This document shows, in pieces, positions 1 through 10,426 of a DNA stretch of 64,000 nt. The stretch comes from Chitinophaga sp. CF118 (lineage in GTDB: Bacteria; Bacteroidota; Bacteroidia; Chitinophagales; Chitinophagaceae), in NCBI RefSeq assembly GCF_900112615.1, contig NZ_FOMK01000002.1, positions 1 to 64,000 on the forward strand, in the 5' to 3' direction. A model generated the notes under the pieces. That model was not told the DNA's origin, ran no database searches, and saw nothing but the letters and a program-made list of their open reading frames with translations. The position numbers and the translations under genes were made by a program. Position 1 is the first letter of the stretch; the number at the start of each line of letters is the position of its first letter.

Positions 1-3000
1 GCTGGAGAACTAACATTTGCCACAATCACTGTATCACCCGTAAATGCCTGCGTACTGGCAAGGAACTCCGCACTGATTACATTATCAACCGTTTTAATCA
101 CTACTGTATCATGCGCCACACAACCATCAATATCCGTAGCTGTTATATCATAAATGCCAGCCTCGTTTATTCCTACCACAGCCGTATGAGCAGTATATCC
201 GTTATTACTGTTCCAGCTGTAATCTGCTCCATTCGGAATAGTACCATCTGTAACTGCTACCTGACCTTTACAAAGCGTACGGTCAACACCCAAAGAAACA
301 GTTAATGGCTGTGGATCTACGAGGGTATATGTATGACCTATCAAACACCCTGTACTATCTTTCATCTGTACAGTATAAGTACCGGCACCCAGTTGCTGTA
401 TATCCTTATTTGTGCTACCAGTACTCCATTGATAAGTATATGGTAAACGCCCTCCGGACGGTAGCAGGGTAATAGCAGCATCCTGGAAACCTGTACAGGT
501 AGGCTCTTTTATGGTTTCTCCTATGGCCAGCGCACCAGGTGCTATAACCGCCGCGGTAGAATTTAAGATACATCCATTGGCATCGGTTACTTTTAAAATA
601 TAATCACCTGCTTCTAAATTTTTAATACTGGTATCAACAGAGCCGTTGCTCCAGGAATACAAATAAGGCGCTACGCCACCACTTACCGTAGCTGTGGCGG
701 CACCATTTGCTTCACCATTACATCCCACTTCCTGAAGTACAAAAGTGGTATTCAATGCCGGTGGTTGTGTAAGTTTAATATCAGCTTCTGCTATTACACC
801 ACTCATATCTGTAACTTTCAAATGATATGTCCCTGCAAGTAACTTCTTTGCTACTGAATCTGCAGCACCATTTGACCACGCATATACGTAAGGCCGCACC
901 CCTCCGGTAACATAACCATATACCTGTCCTTGTGTACTGTCATGACAAAGGACCGGCGCCTGTTGTTGTAATGCCAACACCAGTGGGTCCGGTTCATGCA
1001 ACACAAATGTTCTCACAAGACTGCAATTATGAGCATCAGTAATAGTAAGATTATAACTACCATCACCTACGTTACTCAGATCTGGCGCAACAGTGCTATT
1101 ACTCCATGCATACTGATAAGGCAATGTACCTCCTCCTACAGTAGTAACAACACCTCCATCTGTAGAACCATAACGTGTTGGTGTGGTAATGACCCCAGTA
1201 GCAGCTAAATCATCCGGTTGTGTAATGGTTGTGTCAGCAGTTGTTACACACCCATGTGCATCTTTAATATCCAGATAATAGTCGCCCGGAGGAAGATTGT
1301 TTACATTAGCTGTAGTAGCTCCATTGCTCCAGGTATACTGATAAGGCAAAGTACCACCGGTAGTATTACTTAACACTATTCCATTTGCCACGCCATAACA
1401 GGTAACATTGGTAGGCGTAAGTCCCAGTATCAGTAAGTCCGGTTCTGCAAGATCAATACTGTCAATTGCTTGATTATTATTAGCATCAGTAATCGTTACT
1501 GAATAAGTCGCTGTTACTAACCCGGTGATTTTCCGGGTAATTTTATTCGTATTCCATAAATAAGTGTATGGACCCACTCCTCCTGTCACATTTGCCTGTA
1601 ATGCCCCATCGCCATCGCCCTTACAACTGATAGGAGTAGTTGTGAAACCTACTACCAGTGAATCCGGTTCTACAAGTAAAATACTTTGAGAAGTAGTACA
1701 TCCATTCAAATCCGTTGCCACTACATCAAAAGTTCCACCACCAAGACCTGTAATAGTTGCAGTACTTTCTCCATTGTTCCAGGCATAGGTATAAGGAGAT
1801 GCACCACCACTCACACTGATGCCCGCGCTGCCATCATAAGTATGATAACCTTTGGGATCAAGCGCCACAGAAATATTGGATGATATACCGGTAGGCGGCT
1901 GCCCTACTGTAGCTACTTGTGATGCAGCAGCTAAACATCCATTGCCATCTTTTACAAGAATAGTATAATCACCTTTTATCAGGCCATTGAATACATTACC
2001 GGCCTGCCATGTAACGCCATTATTTTTGGAATATTGATATGTATTATTACCTCCCGCAGCTGTAATGGTTACGGATCCATTATTACCACCGAAGCAGGTA
2101 GCATCAACCGGCTGAACGGAGAATGTTACAGGGGCCGGAGCCGTAATAGTAAAATGATAATAGGTTCTGTTTACTTCCACTACACTCCCATACTTTCCTT
2201 CTACGGTAAGGCTGTAATCACCTGGAGGCATATCACGCAATCCTGTAATTGTTACACTTTTATTGACATCCAGACTGGTAATATCAGTATTAGTCTGATC
2301 CCAGATAATGGAGTCTGTAGGTGAATTAAATTTATAGATAGAGATGGGTTTTAGCACCTCACCTGGTATCATATCCCTGTCAAATTTTACAGTTACAGAA
2401 TTACTAACACTATAAGAACATAAAGGAGATGCTCCTGTCACGGCAACAGGTATCGGCGTAGTGGGGTAAAAATATAATACCCATGGATTAGATCCTTCAC
2501 TGGCCAGCCTGGGATAATGTGAACTATCAGATTCTAAAGTATATGCGTTATAATAACTTGACGACATTGTAGCACGGAAGAAGACAGGTTTACCAATAAA
2601 ATTGACGTAGTCCGTGCCAAAAGTCTGTTTCAACGTACGTGAAGTATAGTTGTTGGTAAAATCCATGTAATTGGGCAAGTTAGCATACGTCTGTGCATCA
2701 AGACTATATTGCCATTGTCCATAACAGCTGCCCGCACTCGCACTACAATAACTATATTCAAAACGTATTGTCTCATCAGTGGTATAAACGTTATCAGCCG
2801 GGGCACGGTCCACATTATTAATCATCAGCACTCTCGAATTATAGAGATCAAAATGCACCTGCTGAGGAGCGCAACCCAGATAAAATGATCTTCCGGTACC
2901 AGAGTTTCCAGGAATAACATAATCATACTCCTGGTTAGCGCAACCAGTTCTGCTAACATCCGCATATACATGTGAAAGTAGTGCAGTCATATAAAGGTTG

Positions 3001-3221
3001 GTATCGATCACTAATGTAGAAGTAGGTGAAAAATTTGCTCTTTCAAATATTTTCTGTTTACCGGATCCCTGCCAGTCAGTTTTATATAATGTAACCGTAT
3101 AATTATTACCTGCCGGTACTACGATATTGGCATGAATACGTAAAAGATTGGGTGCACCCTTCTGAGCCACACTACACAGCGAGAAAAGTATACAACTTAA
3201 AAAGAGTAATATTTTTTTCAT
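1..3221 (-). CDS. SprB-repeat cell-surface adhesin, 3' end outside window
   Basis: The reading frame is open from an ATG at 3221 to the left edge (about 1073 codons), so the C-terminus is not visible. It begins with a signal peptide (MKKILLFLSCILFSLCSVAQ). About 350 residues of unrecognised secreted sequence follow, then roughly eight repeats of 75-80 residues with the SprB signature: SGGxxPYxYxWSNG, then LxxGxYxVxVTDxxGC, then an EPD/QPD linker. A degenerate ninth unit lies near the edge. SprB repeats occur in type IX-secreted gliding and adhesion proteins of Bacteroidota; a T9SS C-terminal signal would be expected beyond the window but cannot be seen. It starts 26 bp after the FN3 protein gene and is the last visible gene of the six-gene operon. 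Its likely role is a long surface filament or adhesin. The family is fairly sure; the ligand is unknown. Confidence 0.85.
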   Translation of the reverse strand, partial: MKKILLFLSCILFSLCSVAQKGAPNLLRIHANIVVPAGNNYTVTLYKTDWQGSGKQKIFERANFSPTSTLVIDTNLYMTALLSHVYADVSRTGCANQEYDYVIPGNSGTGRSFYLGCAPQQVHFDLYNSRVLMINNVDRAPADNVYTTDETIRFEYSYCSASAGSCYGQWQYSLDAQTYANLPNYMDFTNNYTSRTLKQTFGTDYVNFIGKPVFFRATMSSSYYNAYTLESDSSHYPRLASEGSNPWVLYFYPTTPIPVAVTGASPLCSYSVSNSVTVKFDRDMIPGEVLKPISIYKFNSPTDSIIWDQTNTDITSLDVNKSVTITGLRDMPPGDYSLTVEGKYGSVVEVNRTYYHFTITAPAPVTFSVQPVDATCFGGNNGSVTITAAGGNNTYQYSKNNGVTWQAGNVFNGLIKGDYTILVKDGNGCLAAASQVATVGQPPTGISSNISVALDPKGYHTYDGSAGISVSGGASPYTYAWNNGESTATITGLGGGTFDVVATDLNGCTTSQSILLVEPDSLVVGFTTTPISCKGDGDGALQANVTGGVGPYTYLWNTNKITRKITGLVTATYSVTITDANNNQAIDSIDLAEPDLLILGLTPTNVTCYGVANGIVLSNTTGGTLPYQYTWSNGATTANVNNLPPGDYYLDIKDAHGCVTTADTTITQPDDLAATGVITTPTRYGSTDGGVVTTVGGGTLPYQYAWSNSTVAPDLSNVGDGSYNLTITDAHNCSLVRTFVLHEPDPLVLALQQQAPVLCHDSTQGQVYGYVTGGVRPYVYAWSNGAADSVAKKLLAGTYHLKVTDMSGVIAEADIKLTQPPALNTTFVLQEVGCNGEANGAATATVSGGVAPYLYSWSNGSVDTSIKNLEAGDYILKVTDANGCILNSTAAVIAPGALAIGETIKEPTCTGFQDAAITLLPSGGRLPYTYQWSTGSTNKDIQQLGAGTYTVQMKDSTGCLIGHTYTLVDPQPLTVSLGVDRTLCKGQVAVTDGTIPNGADYSWNSNNGYTAHTAVVGINEAGIYDITATDIDGCVAHDTVVIKTVDNVISAEFLASTQAFTGDTVIVANVSSP
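308..2136 (-). repeat. Eight tandem SprB-type protein repeats
   Basis: These are coding repeats of about 225-230 bp each within the adhesin gene. They are well diverged at DNA level but share the protein pattern GGxxPYxYxW...G...TDxxGC. Divergence between units suggests an old array held by selection, not a recent expansion. Unit boundaries were placed by eye at the EPD/QPD linkers and are approximate. Confidence 0.75.
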
Positions 3222-3247
3222 TCCATTATTATTTGAAGATAGCGCCA

Positions 3248-5386
3248 CTAGTATGTCACTTTTTCAATTACAGAGAATTGACTTTGCTGGCCACTCTTTA
3301 GTATCGCCTTAATCGTGTATTGGTAAATGGTATTTATTCTCAATTGGCTGTCGGTATAGTCCTGCTTTGCACCAGTGAATGTTTGCAGCAATGCAGGTGG
3401 CTGGTCACCTTCTGCACGGTACAGCCAGTATTGTGCAACATCGCCCTGCTCCATACGCCAGCTAATTATAATTGCCTTCTCCTCTCTATCTGCCTTACAG
3501 CTTATTTTTGGCCGGGAAATGCTGGTAATATCTTTAGCAATATAAATGGTGAGTGGGGTAGCCTGGGGTGATATTTTTCCATTGGCACCAATTGACTGCA
3601 CTGTATATTGATACTCTACATCTCTTAATGGTATAGGATCTGTCAAACTATCTTCTTCAGCACCAGCGTTGGGAATATCTTTCAATACCTGCCATACAGC
3701 AAAAACGGAATCTTTACGTTTACGCAATACCTGGTAACTGGCAACCGTTTTTTCATAACTGTTAATCCAGTAAAGTTTCACTTTCCCGCCTTCAATGCTG
3801 TAATGTTTAAATGCCGGCGCAGACGGAGCCTGTAAGTCCGGTTTCGTTAATTCCAGGATATCGGAAAATTTAGACGTGTTATAACGCTGATCCACCGCCT
3901 GTATCTTATAATAAATCTTAGTATGCAATGTATTTACCTGTACTGTATCATAGAAAACAGTATCTGCCTGCGGAGAAACCGTAAGCTGAATAAACTCTGC
4001 ATCAGCGCGGGTTCCTCTGAAAATACGATATCCCATCAGATCTTTTTCCATATTGGCTGGCCAGTGAATGGTAACGCGACCTGTTGTATCTACCTTTCCC
4101 TTTAACAATGAAGGAACTGCAGGAGGAATGGAGTCTATCGGTTGCACCAGCACAGGAAAAGAAGGTGCATGGGTACCATCTAGTCCATTGGCAACAACTG
4201 CCATATAGTTAGATGCCTGTAGCGGTTTTTTAAGTATCCATTTACGTTCGGATGCCGGAATGTTTGCCTGTAATGTATCATAAGGCCCACCTACATTAGG
4301 TGCACTTACTATACTGAAGCTCTTGATAAGTGCATTACCTTCCTTTGGAAATTCCCAGCCGAAGCTCACCTGATTTGAACCTGTGATATCGGATGCTGTG
4401 ATGCGTGGGTTATATGGTAATGACGGCAATCCCTGACCAGTAACTGTATCCGAAGGAGCTCCATATTCACCAAAGGCATCCATTCCTTTTACACGGTACA
4501 TATAGGTAGCAAAGTTCTGCGGAAGACTATCCACATAATAAATACGTGTAGGTCCACTGCTGTCACGTTCATTTGCATTTACCAGCGGCTGTGCATTTAT
4601 TCGCACAAATGGTTTTCCTGCACCTTCTGAACGTTCAATAATATAACTGTTGTAAATCTGTTTCAGCAATGTAAAATTCCAGCTAAGCATGGCCTTGCGG
4701 TCATTGAAAACAGCAGACAGATCCAGTGGCGGTGGTAAAACCTGATAATCTTTTAATCCCACATAAGCTGCGCCAGTATCTGTTTTCATTTTAGCAGCAG
4801 GGATATTCGTAAATACGCGGTACAGGTATTTCTCATCCTGCTTTGCGGTGGAATCCACCCATCCAAGACCAGCAAATTTTGCCAGACCAAAATTCCCGTC
4901 ACATGCAAATAATGCATAGCCGAAACGCTCTTCCAGCTCGGTGGCCTTGCTGGCTATCTCCATCATCCCTCCTTTGCCTTGTTCAATAGTGGATTTAAAA
5001 CTCTCTCCATACAGCGCCATTGCTATAATAGCAGCACCATCGCTGCTATCTGTAAGCGGCTTCCAGTCGGGCTGCGGATGTGGTTTCACTGGCACCGGTG
5101 TAAGCAGTTTCCTTTCCGGTATGGTCAACGCGTGTCCCCCACGGGTAATGGTATATCTTTCTATCGTATAACCGTAATTATTAGCATACTTCCATGCCAG
5201 CGGAGAGTTGATTGCCCAACGTAACCAGATGGCATCCTTTTGTGGCTTCGCCAGCACCATCACCGCAGGAGTGGGTGGTGGTGCTGATGATGATTTCTGC
5301 TGGGCTTTTACTTTTGGCACTAATGCCACCAGACAAACAAAAGCCATAATTCTAACACTGGCCCTAAAGCCTTTCAGGTCTCGCAT
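3248..5386 (-). CDS. Secreted multi-fibronectin type III protein
   Basis: The product has 712 residues with an N-terminal signal sequence (hydrophobic MAFVCLVALVPKVKAQQ region, residues 14-30). Residues 30-210 have no recognised domain. Four to five fibronectin type III-like units follow, at about 215-310, 315-415, 425-520, 525-620 and 625-712. Typical strand signatures are visible, such as VTIHWPANMEKDLMGYRIFR and KIYYKIQAVD. The start ATG lies 4 bp after the stop of the 1497-residue gene, so the two are almost certainly co-transcribed. FN3 arrays act as spacers or protein-protein binding modules outside the cell, and a scaffold role next to the toxin carrier and adhesin is plausible. No enzymatic motif is visible. 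The function is inferred from context only. Confidence 0.75.
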   Translation of the reverse strand: MRDLKGFRASVRIMAFVCLVALVPKVKAQQKSSSAPPPTPAVMVLAKPQKDAIWLRWAINSPLAWKYANNYGYTIERYTITRGGHALTIPERKLLTPVPVKPHPQPDWKPLTDSSDGAAIIAMALYGESFKSTIEQGKGGMMEIASKATELEERFGYALFACDGNFGLAKFAGLGWVDSTAKQDEKYLYRVFTNIPAAKMKTDTGAAYVGLKDYQVLPPPLDLSAVFNDRKAMLSWNFTLLKQIYNSYIIERSEGAGKPFVRINAQPLVNANERDSSGPTRIYYVDSLPQNFATYMYRVKGMDAFGEYGAPSDTVTGQGLPSLPYNPRITASDITGSNQVSFGWEFPKEGNALIKSFSIVSAPNVGGPYDTLQANIPASERKWILKKPLQASNYMAVVANGLDGTHAPSFPVLVQPIDSIPPAVPSLLKGKVDTTGRVTIHWPANMEKDLMGYRIFRGTRADAEFIQLTVSPQADTVFYDTVQVNTLHTKIYYKIQAVDQRYNTSKFSDILELTKPDLQAPSAPAFKHYSIEGGKVKLYWINSYEKTVASYQVLRKRKDSVFAVWQVLKDIPNAGAEEDSLTDPIPLRDVEYQYTVQSIGANGKISPQATPLTIYIAKDITSISRPKISCKADREEKAIIISWRMEQGDVAQYWLYRAEGDQPPALLQTFTGAKQDYTDSQLRINTIYQYTIKAILKSGQQSQFSVIEKVTY

Positions 5387-5390
5387 ACGT

Positions 5391-8300
5391 TTAGTTAATA
5401 GGATTGAACAATGTTAATTTCCCGATACTTCCCCCCTTCTTACCAGGCATCATATACTGCAGCTGTAAGTCGTAGTTGCCTCCTTCTATCAGCGGGAACA
5501 TGCTTGTAAGAATACGCTGCCATGCAGGATCCACACCACCACGGATCATTTGTCCGGCAAGTTGTACCTGGATATTATACATATCCGTTTTGAACTGGTA
5601 TGGCAGATGGTAACGGAATGGCAAACGGTCTGCTTCGGGATAGTTATAGTAATTCTCTATCGGGAATATGGACCATGCCGGAATTAATGACTGCTCTGCG
5701 GTACGTGGCAGATTTACCAGGCCTCCATACGGATAACTGCTATAGATTAACGGATTAATCTCCTGTTCGAAATAATGATTACCTGTCAGTATAGCCGTAG
5801 GCATTATCAACGGTTTATTGTCAGTATACTCAGATCCTCTCAGTTCTACAGCATCAAACAGTTCAATATCCTGCATCAGCACCTGTAATGCATGTACATC
5901 AGGCAGGAAGATAGGTTCTCTCAATACTTTGGTAATAGATACAGCACCTATTTTCTGTGCGAGCGTAGTATACATACTGGTACTAAAGTCATATTTAAGA
6001 ATATCCTTTGCACCAACACTACTGTTAGACATATTACCACTGGCCTGATTATTCCTTATAGACAAATCTCCACCTGTACTATCTGCTCCGCTAACCTGTA
6101 CATAGGAATTGCTGACAGACTGACCTGCACCTTGTGTTCCCGGAGGAAGATTCACAATATCCAGCGTATAGGAAGTTTGCTTACTGAGCGTTGGCATGGT
6201 AAACATTACCTGTTTATTGGCGGTATCATATGCAATGGATAACGCCTGAACATTACCCGTTTTATCCTGCACCTGTAATTGCTGCGACCAGCCCGTAGCC
6301 TGATCAAACAGGTAGGATTGTCCTCTTTTCAACCGGATATACCCGCTGTTGGATTCGCCGGAGAAATAATGCTGCTGATCTACTACCGGGTAAGCATATT
6401 GTACATTGCTCAGCGGAATACTTTCCGGAGCATCGCCGGTAGTAAACGTAATGGTTTTATTTTCTGTTGTCACCTTACCATTCGTCATCACAGGGCGCCA
6501 GCTACCACTTACCTGTTCTTCAAAACGTACCTGCACAGTCGCTTTCAGGGAAGTATGAGGAGGCAGGATTTCAGAAGAATAGAATGCAACTGCATCATTA
6601 TTCTCAGACCATTTTAAATCACCAGCCAGGTTTGCACCACCATTTGAGATGTTGAAGAAGTCAAGTGTTGCACGGTATTGCTTAGTATTACCATTATCGT
6701 CTTCCAGCTCCATTGTCTTATTCAAAGCGATATTGAATACAGCCTGTGGAGCGCCAAATACGTCTATATCTTTAGATTGATCACGTGGAGTAAGGTCTGT
6801 AATCACCGGCACATCACCCAGCGGATTACTGCCTTCTATTTCACACTCTTCTCCCAATGTAACTTTGAATCTGCATTTACCCTTTATCAGTCCACCCATC
6901 ACAGAATAATACCCACCTGCATAACCAGTGAACCAGAAAGGATTAGGCAATTTAGCCTGAACCAACACTCCTACACCTAGTTTCAGAATACTTATTTTAC
7001 GCCGTTTCATAAACAGCTTGAAACTAATCCCTACATCACCCTGTAAGTATGCATAGGCTTGTCCGTTAGCATACCATCCGTTCATACCTATAGGACCTGA
7101 ATGACCTTTACAATGAACGTCAGTTCCATAATCTTTCAACATGATATCAAAACCTAATCCCATATCGAAGCTGGCATAGAACATAAGGAAGGTGAGATCT
7201 CCTGTACTCAGGGAAAGATTTGCACCAAAGGCAATACCTTTTCCGGAACCGAGGGCGTTAAGATCACGCATATAGTCAAGCTGCTCCTTTTCTACACCCA
7301 ATATATCTGCCAGGATATCCGGTGGCGGCGGACTACCAGGCAGGTTATTTCCTACCATAAAGTACGAACCTACCTTCAGATTAATAGGTCCTAACCCAAA
7401 CCCGATTCCACAACGGTTATCTGGTCGTCCAACATTGATATACCATTCATTTGGATCAAAGTGAATTACGACTGTCCCCGCTTTATAATTAGGGCCTGTC
7501 CCTTTTAAAGGACCGGCATTTATATACGCTTCAAATACACCGTGCAGGGAATTGTTTACAAAGTCAATATCCAGACTGGCGACAGCAGTTATAGGAGCAT
7601 CAGAAATTTTCTCCCTGTCTTTATCATATGCCTTCTGAGATTCTGCATTGTTGAAATTCAATTTATCCATGTTCTCAGCAACACCATCAATAAAGTTTGC
7701 CGGCAGTACGCATGCAATTTTTGCGGTACCATCAAAATGGATATAAGCTATACCTCCGGTACTGAGGAAGGCTATTTCCAGGGTAGCACGACCATTAAGT
7801 ACCTTATCTGACTGTGTGGCAAAACCTACAGATGCTTTAAAACCAAAACTGATAGTATTATCAGGTTTATAGAGGTAGCCGGTAGGTGTAACACCTATAC
7901 CCGTTTTAGCATCACTTTTACCTGCCAGTCGCATATGTGAATACGCACCACCACCAAGACCATTGAGCTTGAATCCAGGGAAAATAGGTATCCCCGCTAC
8001 ACCCAGGTCAGCAAAAGCATCGGCGTACCAATACCGGTATGTAGGCAGGCGGCCAAAAACCGCTTTGGCCTCTACTTTCACTTTCAGCTTCTTCAGATTC
8101 AGTGTGAGATCACCGGCAAAGCCTTTACCATAAATAGGATCATCCTCAAAAATAATGATATGGCCATCCAGCTCAATACCACTATTATCAAAGTGAACAC
8201 CCAGGCTATCCAGTTTCATCTTCTGAAACTTCCAGTTATCATGGTTATTCTTTGTACCTATCTGGCCAATGAGTTCCAGCCTCGCTCCTGCAGCAAATCC

Positions 8301-9884
8301 ACCATCTCCTTCACCAGCCAGATGTACTGCAACGGTGAAAGCTAATCTTGCCTGGTCATTGCTGGCAGCTACCTCAATATTGCTGATGCTGGCCGGGAAA
8401 TTACCAATAGAGATGTCGCCATCATATCCGAAGCTGGCTACCTGGATCTTGGGAGATACTGTTTGCAGTTGTAATTCCTTAAACTCTATTCCAGGCATTT
8501 TGCCCAGGCTGCTATCTGTAACCGGCGCATCTGATTTCAGAGATGCATTAATGGTCATTTTACCACTCAGGGTAGCCTTGGGCAGGAACTTACCATCCAG
8601 TACTCTTAATTCAATGGATGAGTTCTTATACAGGGTAACCTTTGAAGCCCGCAGAAATTCGAACTGCAGGGTATCTTTAGGTTTTACAGTGAGCAGGTAT
8701 TCATTACCCGGACTGATCATTGCATCATACAGGAATGATGTCTTCTCATCTACCGGTAATTTTATCGTACCTCCAAATCCTGCACCCTTCAGGCTATTAG
8801 CTCTTACCTCTAACGAAAACCTATCGATAGAGAATGGCCAGGTTCCTGCAGAACCATCACCAATACTAACAAGACTATCGGCTGTAACGATACCACTGAA
8901 GCCCTGATTATCGATCAGGATATTCTTCCCTGTAATACTTATACGCTGATTATTACTCCCCCGCTTTAATTGCCGGGGCAGATCTACACGAAGGCTACTG
9001 ATATACACCCCTCTCCATACGTTTGAATTACCTGGTAGCAGGTAATCCGCTTCATAGCCCTGGGGGAATTTAGTAGCAGGATCATTACGCAGGTCACTGA
9101 AGTCAAAAACCGCTTCGTTGATACTAAAACCAAAATCCTTTACTCCTTTTATCTGAAAATCAGGCAGATTAATTTTTACGAGGATATCATTCCAGTCGCC
9201 AGCTACCGCCTTAAAATTACCTTTAACCATTCCCGTATCCACATCCCCATTAGCATTAACAGGCAGCAGGATATCGCGAGAGAAGATCACATCTGCATTG
9301 AGGCTAAGTTCCTTAAACCCGGAGCAATCAATACTGGCATATGTTTGCGGCTCACCACCATTCACCATATTGTTCTTGCTGTCAAAAGCACCCTTCAATA
9401 TCAGCTTCACTTTCCCGCCACCAAGATCAATAGGAAAATCGCCCAGCAGAGCCAGCTTGGCATCACCTATCAAACCACCGCCACGGGAGAGTTTAACACC
9501 ATGTGCACCAAAGAATAAATCCTTTGCAGCCGTGGTACCCTGTTGGGGTATCTTAATTCTCAAAAAGGCTGTAAACTCCGCATAGGTGGGATTCATTTTC
9601 ACCTGTGTAATACCCACAGTATACTCCACATTACTCAGCGTACGTTTGTTGCCGATAGGGAGCTTCTGCAGATCATCAGGTGTAATATCCTCCACATAGT
9701 TGTTCTCTTTATCGATCTCATCGAATAAAGCAGCAGCTATCTGTGCAGACATGGAAGTATCTACAGGCACAGTTGCAGATACAGGGTCAATGGTGGATGT
9801 CGTCAGGTCTTTCCCTGCAAAAGCATTGCTATTTGCCAGTAAACAACCGGTAACGATGATCCATAGGTATAAGTACTTTCGCAT
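5391..9884 (-). CDS. 1497-residue secreted protein with Ig-like domain, unknown function
   Basis: The product carries a signal peptide (MRKYLYLWIIVTGCLLANSNAFA). The first two thirds are rich in beta-strand-like, Gly/Asp-containing segments (repeated patterns such as LDGHIIIFEDDPIYGKGFAG). They resemble long beta-solenoid or chaperone-like beta sheets but were not assigned to a family. Around residues 1040-1150 a segment looks like a bacterial Ig-like (SbsA/Big_5 type) domain: PVITDLTPRDQSKDIDV, then a long strand region ending in TITFTTG. The C-terminal 300 residues are unassigned. The gene lies 47 bp after the immunity candidate and 4 bp before the FN3 protein, inside the same operon. It is probably an extracellular or periplasmic partner of the toxin carrier. 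I do not recognise the family and assign no function. Confidence 0.7.
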   Translation of the reverse strand: MRKYLYLWIIVTGCLLANSNAFAGKDLTTSTIDPVSATVPVDTSMSAQIAAALFDEIDKENNYVEDITPDDLQKLPIGNKRTLSNVEYTVGITQVKMNPTYAEFTAFLRIKIPQQGTTAAKDLFFGAHGVKLSRGGGLIGDAKLALLGDFPIDLGGGKVKLILKGAFDSKNNMVNGGEPQTYASIDCSGFKELSLNADVIFSRDILLPVNANGDVDTGMVKGNFKAVAGDWNDILVKINLPDFQIKGVKDFGFSINEAVFDFSDLRNDPATKFPQGYEADYLLPGNSNVWRGVYISSLRVDLPRQLKRGSNNQRISITGKNILIDNQGFSGIVTADSLVSIGDGSAGTWPFSIDRFSLEVRANSLKGAGFGGTIKLPVDEKTSFLYDAMISPGNEYLLTVKPKDTLQFEFLRASKVTLYKNSSIELRVLDGKFLPKATLSGKMTINASLKSDAPVTDSSLGKMPGIEFKELQLQTVSPKIQVASFGYDGDISIGNFPASISNIEVAASNDQARLAFTVAVHLAGEGDGGFAAGARLELIGQIGTKNNHDNWKFQKMKLDSLGVHFDNSGIELDGHIIIFEDDPIYGKGFAGDLTLNLKKLKVKVEAKAVFGRLPTYRYWYADAFADLGVAGIPIFPGFKLNGLGGGAYSHMRLAGKSDAKTGIGVTPTGYLYKPDNTISFGFKASVGFATQSDKVLNGRATLEIAFLSTGGIAYIHFDGTAKIACVLPANFIDGVAENMDKLNFNNAESQKAYDKDREKISDAPITAVASLDIDFVNNSLHGVFEAYINAGPLKGTGPNYKAGTVVIHFDPNEWYINVGRPDNRCGIGFGLGPINLKVGSYFMVGNNLPGSPPPPDILADILGVEKEQLDYMRDLNALGSGKGIAFGANLSLSTGDLTFLMFYASFDMGLGFDIMLKDYGTDVHCKGHSGPIGMNGWYANGQAYAYLQGDVGISFKLFMKRRKISILKLGVGVLVQAKLPNPFWFTGYAGGYYSVMGGLIKGKCRFKVTLGEECEIEGSNPLGDVPVITDLTPRDQSKDIDVFGAPQAVFNIALNKTMELEDDNGNTKQYRATLDFFNISNGGANLAGDLKWSENNDAVAFYSSEILPPHTSLKATVQVRFEEQVSGSWRPVMTNGKVTTENKTITFTTGDAPESIPLSNVQYAYPVVDQQHYFSGESNSGYIRLKRGQSYLFDQATGWSQQLQVQDKTGNVQALSIAYDTANKQVMFTMPTLSKQTSYTLDIVNLPPGTQGAGQSVSNSYVQVSGADSTGGDLSIRNNQASGNMSNSSVGAKDILKYDFSTSMYTTLAQKIGAVSITKVLREPIFLPDVHALQVLMQDIELFDAVELRGSEYTDNKPLIMPTAILTGNHYFEQEINPLIYSSYPYGGLVNLPRTAEQSLIPAWSIFPIENYYNYPEADRLPFRYHLPYQFKTDMYNIQVQLAGQMIRGGVDPAWQRILTSMFPLIEGGNYDLQLQYMMPGKKGGSIGKLTLFNPIN

Positions 9885-9931
9885 GCGCGATACAGGATTT
9901 TAAGGATATTATTTCAATAGGGTATCAGATA

Positions 9932-10426
9932 TTATTCACCATCAAAACCTTGATCATCTTCATCTTCATAGGTCTTTATTGTCCATTTCTTGTCAGCTTC
10001 TTTTTTAAAAGCCATGTATGCGTCATATCTTTCACCGCTTTCAGGCATTTTATAATTTTCAATAAGGTTGCCATCACTGTCCCATTCTTTATATGAAACA
10101 TAGAGACCATATTGCTTCAATCCTGAAGATTTGACATTTCCTTCTTTATCCCATCTGTAACATTTTCCATGTGCAAAACCTTCTCTGTATTTCTGCATAT
10201 CAGAAACTTCTCCATTCGGATAATAGGAGATCATCCATCCATGAAAACGGCCATTTACCACTGCTGCATCATACTCTTTTGTATTAATATGAACAGGGTG
10301 CTCACCATACACCATGCCGGTGTATGGTTGCCCATCTAATTCCATGTAATAATATTCCACTGCAGAATCTTTTTCTGAGGTATTATTTACATATGAAAAG
10401 TTCATATATAGCTCATCCTTTTTCAT
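9932..10426 (-). CDS. YwqK/MORN-repeat antitoxin (probable immunity protein)
   Basis: This is a 164-residue soluble protein without a signal peptide. The middle carries MORN-2 style repeats with the pattern NGxFHGxxxxYYPNGEVSxxxxYREGxxHGKxYRWDKEGN, as in YwqK family antitoxins; the C-terminal tail is strongly acidic (YEDEDDQGFDGE). Its ATG shares one base with the stop codon of the upstream toxin gene (TAATG at 10428-10424), so translation is probably coupled. In Bacillus subtilis YwqJ is a deaminase-type toxin paired with the MORN-repeat protein YwqK. Finding the same two families fused head-to-tail here strongly suggests a cytoplasmic immunity protein against the deaminase tip of the preceding giant protein. 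MORN-2 repeats also occur in unrelated proteins; the pairing makes the call. Confidence 0.8.
   Translation of the reverse strand: MKKDELYMNFSYVNNTSEKDSAVEYYYMELDGQPYTGMVYGEHPVHINTKEYDAAVVNGRFHGWMISYYPNGEVSDMQKYREGFAHGKCYRWDKEGNVKSSGLKQYGLYVSYKEWDSDGNLIENYKMPESGERYDAYMAFKKEADKKWTIKTYEDEDDQGFDGE

Noticed and set aside
8269..8907. Long open frame of 212 codons on the plus strand inside the 1497-residue gene
   Set aside because: It lies wholly antisense to a well-supported gene and has the skewed, Ser/Pro/Leu-rich composition typical of antisense frames.
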